Source of the DNA: Salinibacillus aidingensis
GTDB lineage: Bacteria > Bacillota > Bacilli > Bacillales > Alkalibacillaceae
Assembly: GCF_039522525.1 (NCBI RefSeq)
Contig: NZ_BAAADO010000001.1
Span: 62,001 to 126,000, forward strand
Length of the DNA: 64,000 nt
Direction of reading: 5' to 3'
Shown: positions 59,429-64,000 of the stretch, piece by piece
How positions within the stretch are numbered: position 1 is the first letter of the stretch
Layout: every line of letters begins with the position of its first letter
Position numbers and translations under genes: made by a program
Notes under the pieces: model-generated
What the model saw: the letters and a program-made list of their open reading frames with translations, nothing else
Database searches by the model: none
What the model was told of the DNA's origin: nothing

Positions 59429-61030
59429 TTATCCCAGTGTTACTCCCTGATATTCAAGATACTCATCATAAGTCATTTCTTTGTCCACAACCCCATCAGG
59501 GCGGATATCAATAATACGGTTGGCCAGGGACTGAATGAATTGATGGTCATGGGACGTAAACATTAGAACGCCATTAAACTTCATGAGTCCATTATTCAAA
59601 GCTGTAATCGCCTCAAGATCCAGATGGTTTGTCGGCTCATCAAATAACAATACGTTGGCTCCACTTAGCATCATTTTTGAGAGCATACAACGGACTTTTT
59701 CTCCACCAGATAATACGTTTGCCTTTTTCCTGGCTTCCTCACCTGAGAAGAGCATACGACCAAGAAAGCTTCTGATAAAGGTTTCTGTCTGGTCTTCCGG
59801 TGAATATTGACGGAGCCAATTCACTAAATCCATGTTGTTGTTTTCAAAGTATGGGGAATTGTCCTTAGGAAAGTAACTTTGCGACGTAGTTATTCCCCAT
59901 TTATAGGAACCTTCATCCGGCTCCATCTCCCCCATTATAATTTGCATAAGGGCTGTGTTGGCTCTCTCATTGTCACCAATCAGAGCTACTTTATCATCCC
60001 TCTTCAAAGTAAAGGACACATTATCGAGAACCTTTTCTCCATCGATTGTTTTACTTAACCCTTCAACAAAAAGAACATCATTGCCAATTTCTCTGTTGGG
60101 CTTAAAGGCGATATATGGATATCTTCTCGATGAAGGCTTAATATCGTCAAGCGTAATTTTGTCCAATAATTTTTTTCTGGACGTGGCCTGTTTGGATTTT
60201 GATGCGTTCGCACTAAAGCGTGCAATAAAGGTTTCAAGCTCTTTTATCTTTTCTTCTTTTTTCTTATTTTCTTCCTCAGCCATCTTTTTGGCTAATTGAC
60301 TGGATTCATACCAGAAATCGTAGTTACCCACATACAGCTCAATCTTTCCGTAATCAATATCTGCTATATGTGTACAAACCTTATTCAGGAAGTGACGGTC
60401 GTGGGAAACCACAATTACAGTATTTTCGAAATCGATTAAAAATTCTTCTAGCCATTGGACGGCCTTAATATCGAGATGGTTCGTCGGCTCATCCAGAAGT
60501 AAAATATCCGGGGAACCAAATAAAGCCTGAGCTAAAAGAACTTTAACTTTTTGAGATCCGGTCAATTCTGCCATTTTCAGCTGGTGAAGCGATTCATCAA
60601 TTCCCAGTCCTGTTAACAGTTTAGAGGCGTCCGATTCTGCCTCCCACCCGTTTAGTTCAGCAAACTCACTTTCCAGCTCGGCTGCCCTCATTCCATCCTC
60701 ATCTGAAAAATCAGGCTTCATATAAATCTCATTTTTTTCATGCATAATTTTATATAAACGTTCATGCCCCATGATAACAACCTGCAGCACTTCATTTTCT
60801 TCATACTCAAAATGATCCTGTTTCAGCACAGCAAGCCTTTGTCCCGGTGTAATGGAAACATCACCGGTCTGAGTTTCGATTTCACCTGAAAGTATTTTTA
60901 AGAAAGTGGACTTACCTGCCCCATTTGCACCTATTAGCCCGTAGCAATTGCCCGGGGTGAATTTTATATTTACATCTTCAAACAGCTTCCGATCACCGTA
61001 TCGTAAGCTGACATTCTGAACGTTAAGCAT
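59429..61030 (-). CDS. ABC-F family ATPase (YkpA/YbiT-like)
   Basis: The 533-residue soluble protein carries two ABC ATPase cassettes. The first has Walker A GANGAGKST, Walker B ILLLDEPTNHLD and signature LTGSQKVKV. The second has signature LSGGEKVRC and Walker B VLLFDEPTNHLD, but its Walker A reads GDNERANTA, without the Lys. The linker (about 240-305) is rich in Lys and Glu as in ABC-F proteins, which act on ribosomes. The degenerate second P-loop may be a trait of the YkpA branch. The ATG at 61030 begins MLNVQNVSLRYG, with GGAGG ten bases upstream. Confidence 0.88.
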   Translation of the reverse strand: MLNVQNVSLRYGDRKLFEDVNIKFTPGNCYGLIGANGAGKSTFLKILSGEIETQTGDVSITPGQRLAVLKQDHFEYEENEVLQVVIMGHERLYKIMHEKNEIYMKPDFSDEDGMRAAELESEFAELNGWEAESDASKLLTGLGIDESLHQLKMAELTGSQKVKVLLAQALFGSPDILLLDEPTNHLDIKAVQWLEEFLIDFENTVIVVSHDRHFLNKVCTHIADIDYGKIELYVGNYDFWYESSQLAKKMAEEENKKKEEKIKELETFIARFSANASKSKQATSRKKLLDKITLDDIKPSSRRYPYIAFKPNREIGNDVLFVEGLSKTIDGEKVLDNVSFTLKRDDKVALIGDNERANTALMQIIMGEMEPDEGSYKWGITTSQSYFPKDNSPYFENNNMDLVNWLRQYSPEDQTETFIRSFLGRMLFSGEEARKKANVLSGGEKVRCMLSKMMLSGANVLLFDEPTNHLDLEAITALNNGLMKFNGVLMFTSHDHQFIQSLANRIIDIRPDGVVDKEMTYDEYLEYQGVTLG

Positions 61031-61163
61031 CGTTTGTATGGCCTCCATTTTCCTGATAATTAAACGTAATTGCCATTATATCATGAACGACTGGGGAAAA
61101 GATAGTTTATATGATAGAAAATCCATGGATGATACATGTACGAAATTAATTTTCTGCACCAAT

Positions 61164-61202
61164 ACAAAAGCTAATGGTCAATTGCAGCCATTAGCTTTTG
61201 TA
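61164..61202. terminator. Terminator between cshA and the ABC-F gene
   Basis: ACAAAAGCTAATGG and CCATTAGCTTTTGT (61164-61177 and 61188-61201) form a perfect 14-bp stem, 75 bp after the cshA stop. The symmetrical A/T flanks allow use in both directions. Confidence 0.8.
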
Positions 61203-61276
61203 TGGTATAGGAAATTAGAAATAAGCTGATTTGTGCCTAAGAGATCAGCAAAAGCCGTGTCCGGCTCCGCTTCTCC

Positions 61277-62764
61277 TTATTTTCCTTTTCCGCCCCAGTT
61301 TTTCTTGTTCTTATTTCGCTGGTCTTTGTTATATCTTCTTTCCCTTGGTTTACGATCTTTGTTGTATCGATCCTTATTGTTCCGATCCTTATACCCTCTG
61401 TTATTTGAGCGTTTCCGATTGCCCTGATTTTTTGATTTTTTGGCGCGCAGTGGGGCAATGGATGTTAAATGAACAGGTGTACGATCAGGTTCCTTGGTTA
61501 ACAGTTTGATGGCAGCTGATACTAACGACACTGAATCAATATCATTCAGGAGATTTTCAGCCATCGTTTTATATTCTTTATTGTCTTCCTGCTGTGCCGA
61601 TTCTCTTAATTGATCAAGAGCGGATTGTTTATTTCCCTCAATCACGTCTGTATACGTAGGAACTGATTTTCGTTCAATCTTTGTTTTTGTAACCTGTTCA
61701 ATGGCCCGCAAATGTCCTATTTCACGAGGGGTTACAAGAGTAAGAGACAGACCTTTGCGACCAGCTCTGCCTGTACGTCCAATTCGATGAACGTAGCTCT
61801 CAGGATCCTGTGGGATATCGAAATTATACACATGTGTCACACCTGAGATGTCTAAACCTCGGGCAGCAACATCTGTGGCAACCATAATATCAATCGTCTG
61901 TTCTTTGAAAAGACGAATGACATGGTCACGCTTGGATTGGGATAAATCGCCGTGTATCCCTTCTGCGGAATAGCCCCGCTTTTTTAACCCCTCTGTCAGT
62001 TCGTCCACTCGCTTTTTCGTACGGCCAAACACAATGGCCAGTTCAGGAGACTGAATATCCAGTAAACGGCTGAGCACATCAAACTTCTGTTTTTCAGGTA
62101 CATCGATATAATGCTGATCAATATTTTTAACCGTCATCTCCTTGGACTTGGTACGGATCAGCTCTGGATTATTCATAAACTTCTGTGCCAGGGCTTCAAT
62201 CTTTTTAGGCATGGTAGCTGAGAACAACATCGTCTGGTGCTCAGAGGTAATAGCTCCAAGAATTTCCTCAATTTCATCAATAAAGCCCATATTCAGCATT
62301 TCATCTGCTTCATCCAGTACAACGGTGTGAATGTTGTTTAAACGGATTGTTCGTCTCTTCATATGGTCTAATAAACGCCCAGGTGTAGCGGAAATAATCT
62401 GCGGGCGCTTCTTCAACGCTTTAATTTGACGATTAATATCCTGTCCACCATAGATAGGCAGGGTGAAAATCCCTTTTTTCGTACCTATACGATTTAATTC
62501 CTCAGCCACCTGTACCGCTAATTCCCGTGTTGGGGCTAAAATAATTCCCTGGATATTTCCGCTTGTTGTATCCACTTTTTCCACAAGAGGTATACCGAAT
62601 GCGGTCGTCTTACCTGTTCCTGTTTGAGCTTGTCCAATCAGATCCTTTCCTTCCATCCCTGAAGGAATGGCCTTAGCCTGAATGGGTGTAGCTTCCTCAA
62701 AACCCATGGCCATTACGGCCTGAAGGGTGTCCTCGCTAATATTAAAATCCTTAAAATTTGTCAA
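61277..62764 (-). CDS. cshA: CshA DEAD-box RNA helicase
   Basis: The 495-residue helicase has the Q motif FEEATPIQ, motif I AQTGTGKT, PTRELA (Ia), TPGR (Ib), DEAD (II), SAT (III), VFGRTKKR (IV), DVAARGLD (V) and HRIGRTGRAG (VI). The C-terminal tail is a basic, Asn/Arg/Lys/Gly-rich unstructured RNA-binding region (NRKRSNNRGYKDRNNKDRY and similar), as in CshA, which works with the RNA degradosome and in ribosome assembly. It starts with TTG at 62764 after GGAAAGGA. The gene is monocistronic. Confidence 0.95.
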   Translation of the reverse strand: MTNFKDFNISEDTLQAVMAMGFEEATPIQAKAIPSGMEGKDLIGQAQTGTGKTTAFGIPLVEKVDTTSGNIQGIILAPTRELAVQVAEELNRIGTKKGIFTLPIYGGQDINRQIKALKKRPQIISATPGRLLDHMKRRTIRLNNIHTVVLDEADEMLNMGFIDEIEEILGAITSEHQTMLFSATMPKKIEALAQKFMNNPELIRTKSKEMTVKNIDQHYIDVPEKQKFDVLSRLLDIQSPELAIVFGRTKKRVDELTEGLKKRGYSAEGIHGDLSQSKRDHVIRLFKEQTIDIMVATDVAARGLDISGVTHVYNFDIPQDPESYVHRIGRTGRAGRKGLSLTLVTPREIGHLRAIEQVTKTKIERKSVPTYTDVIEGNKQSALDQLRESAQQEDNKEYKTMAENLLNDIDSVSLVSAAIKLLTKEPDRTPVHLTSIAPLRAKKSKNQGNRKRSNNRGYKDRNNKDRYNKDRKPRERRYNKDQRNKNKKNWGGKGK

Positions 62765-63149
62765 TCTTATTCAATCCTTTCCTATGATGCCTCTTACATA
62801 TATTTCATCTATTATTAGTATGTATCGTAAGTTTCAAAATAACCCTAATTGTATCGTTACCAAACCTTTATCAAGTATCCGCTTGTTCTCCTTTTTCACA
62901 TACAAGTTTCACATACACAATATTAGATTTCCATACTTTAGCAAGTTTAAAGGAATTTATGAAAAAAATCCAGTTTTAGTGCTCATTATTGAAATGAATC
63001 ACACCAAAGTCACTATTTTATCTTAATAGTTCCAGAAACTTATTGCTTTAACCAGGAATAAAATAATGCTGGAAACCTCTCTAATATCCTTTCCCCATTA
63101 TTACTTTAAGTAAAACTAAAGACTGTTTTCGTAAAATATACTATAGCGT
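62765..63149. other. AT-rich intergenic region without a supported gene
   Basis: No frame here has a ribosome binding site or coding-like composition; the open frame that crosses it on the plus strand starts inside cshA and is hydrophobic, AT-driven sequence. It should hold the cshA promoter on the minus strand. I see no clear operator. Confidence 0.5.
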
Positions 63150-63245
63150 CGCCTCCGTTTTTCATTCATAAGCAGAATCCCATTTATAGCCAATGTCAGG
63201 ACATTCAGGAGATTCTGCTTATGCTGCGAGTCTTAGCTTCCGTCT
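63150..63245 (+). repeat. Dispersed palindromic element, copy D
   Basis: The core 63167-63223 is bounded by CATAAGCAGAAT and ATTCTGCTTATG. The centre (TAGCCAATGTCAGGACA) is diverged, and the outer arms keep GTCGCCTCCG on one side and a match to CGGAAGC-type sequence on the other. It lies between cshA and the gene that runs off the window. Confidence 0.8.
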
Positions 63246-63252
63246 TTATCCC

Positions 63253-64000
63253 TTATACATCGACAAGGTTTTCTAATTGCTTATACTTGTCTCGAAGGTC
63301 AGTAATATCCACTTCATCGGTCAGGCTGTATAAAAGGCCTTCAAAATACTGATTAACGGTCTCTTTCCATCTCTGCTTTACTTCATCTATTTCCTTTTCC
63401 CATTGTTCCAGGTAATTCTGAACCAATATGTGACTTTCGTCTGTTAAAGATTCTTTTATCAACGGTTTTAACGTTTCCTCTAACCTCTGCTTTGTATCCT
63501 CTTTTTCATTCTGTTCAAAAAATACCTTTGTGTTCTTAAAGGAACTGAAAATTTTCCTGAATGGCTCTAATTCAATAACGTCCAGATGTAAATCAACTTT
63601 AGGCGAGATAAAATCCGGTGCTATTTCGTTTTGAAAGGTGACCTGATAATCCTTTAACAGGTCATCATTTTGTACATCCTCCTTTAATTGTTCTATCTGC
63701 TTTTTCATAAATGCTTCCACTCTTAATTCGGTGGCCTGAACCTCTCGAATGAGTTTACCCTCTAACAGTCCGATAAGCTGGTGAAAAGCCATCTCTAACT
63801 CGGCTTTGCCCCTACGTCCATTGGATTTAATCGTTGCGGGGTTGAAGGTTTCTTTAAAAAGATCAGAAAAGTTCAGGAATATACGCTGATGAATATAATA
63901 AATCAGTTCCTCCAGTTCCTGCCTGATGGACTGCTGATAACGAAGATCAGACTGCTGGTTAATCAGGTCAAGCATAGCTGACCAAGCATTGTTATATAGA
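63253..64000 (-). CDS. C-terminal part of a large helical protein, possibly dynamin-like GTPase
   Basis: The frame stays open to the window edge: eight in-frame codons (LYNNAWSA) precede the ATG at 63975, so the gene continues beyond 64000 and the visible 249 residues are its end. The visible part is nearly all charged alpha helix with coiled-coil-like stretches (VEAFMKKQIEQLKEDVQ, RLEETLKPLIKESLTD, LRDKYKQLENLVDV). This resembles the stalk/C-terminus of bacterial dynamins such as DynA (YpbR), but the GTPase domain is outside the window. The family is a guess. Confidence 0.5.
   Translation of the reverse strand, partial: LYNNAWSAMLDLINQQSDLRYQQSIRQELEELIYYIHQRIFLNFSDLFKETFNPATIKSNGRRGKAELEMAFHQLIGLLEGKLIREVQATELRVEAFMKKQIEQLKEDVQNDDLLKDYQVTFQNEIAPDFISPKVDLHLDVIELEPFRKIFSSFKNTKVFFEQNEKEDTKQRLEETLKPLIKESLTDESHILVQNYLEQWEKEIDEVKQRWKETVNQYFEGLLYSLTDEVDITDLRDKYKQLENLVDV

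Noticed and set aside
62727..63026. Plus-strand open frame of 99 codons
   Set aside because: It begins inside the antisense of cshA, lacks a ribosome site and is just AT-rich hydrophobic sequence.
1..64000. CRISPR arrays, tRNA or rRNA genes, intact insertion sequences or prophage
   Set aside because: No regularly spaced direct repeats, cloverleaf sequences, rRNA segments, transposase or phage structural genes were seen; the amidase at 28495 alone does not indicate a prophage.

Overview
The window reads as chromosome of a low-to-medium GC Gram-positive spore former of the Bacillaceae, probably a salt-tolerant genus close to Halobacillus, Virgibacillus or Oceanobacillus. The reasons are Bacillus-type ribosome binding sites (AAGGAGG) with frequent GTG/TTG starts, spore genes (an alpha/beta-type SASP, an SspL-like SASP, YfhD), three orphan sporulation-type histidine kinases, a BCCT-type compatible-solute transporter, and many homologues of Bacillus subtilis genes (YrrT, MccA, MccB, LuxS, Zur, YojN/YojO, YpcP, CvfB, CshA, YkpA). 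No rRNA, tRNA, CRISPR array, intact transposase or prophage was seen.

Layout. 1-9 kb: a full-length GlmS paralogue whose catalytic Cys is replaced by Ser, a small secreted His-rich protein, and an AddA/AddB-like helicase-nuclease pair. 9-24 kb: housekeeping and envelope genes (DUF3231, a PBP4-type carboxypeptidase, CvfB, YaiI/YqxD, SASP, a racemase-family enzyme, an RluA-type pseudouridine synthase, patatin, M20 dipeptidase, BCCT, small membrane proteins, SspL-like SASP, a 5'-3' exonuclease, an LLM flavin enzyme, DUF421). 25 kb: a collapsed narGHJI operon in which a narG fragment is joined to the last 40 codons of narI. 26-36 kb: a PAS kinase, a CDF transporter, an amidase, a DUF4349 lipoprotein, the reverse-transsulfuration operon yrrT-luxS-mccA-mccB, then a zinc-binding lipoprotein with a Zur box and zur itself. 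36-42 kb: catalase, a MoxR-type ATPase with its VWA partner, YfhD and UvsE.

42-47.6 kb is a decaying segment. It holds a deletion scar joining a DUF4395 gene start to a nitroreductase end, an RpiR regulator, a frameshifted GSA-type aminotransferase, modA, mobA, and an Fnr gene that has lost its DNA-binding end. Together with the nar scar this suggests loss of nitrate respiration, with molybdenum genes left behind.

47.7-55 kb is a nine-gene Tad/Flp pilus operon on the minus strand: flp-tadV-tadE-tadG-cpaB-tadZ-tadA-tadB-tadC, with a terminator-like attenuator after the pilin gene. 55-64 kb: DUF192, a small protein, two membrane histidine kinases (one with an MHYT-like sensor whose motif His residues are Asn), an ABC-F ATPase, CshA, and the 3' part of a possible dynamin-like gene that runs off the window.

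Two dispersed non-coding repeat families occur between genes: four copies of a roughly 60-110 bp palindrome bounded by CATAAGCAGAAT/ATTCTGCTTATG, and two inverted copies of a roughly 105 bp element resembling IS200/IS605-derived palindromic elements.
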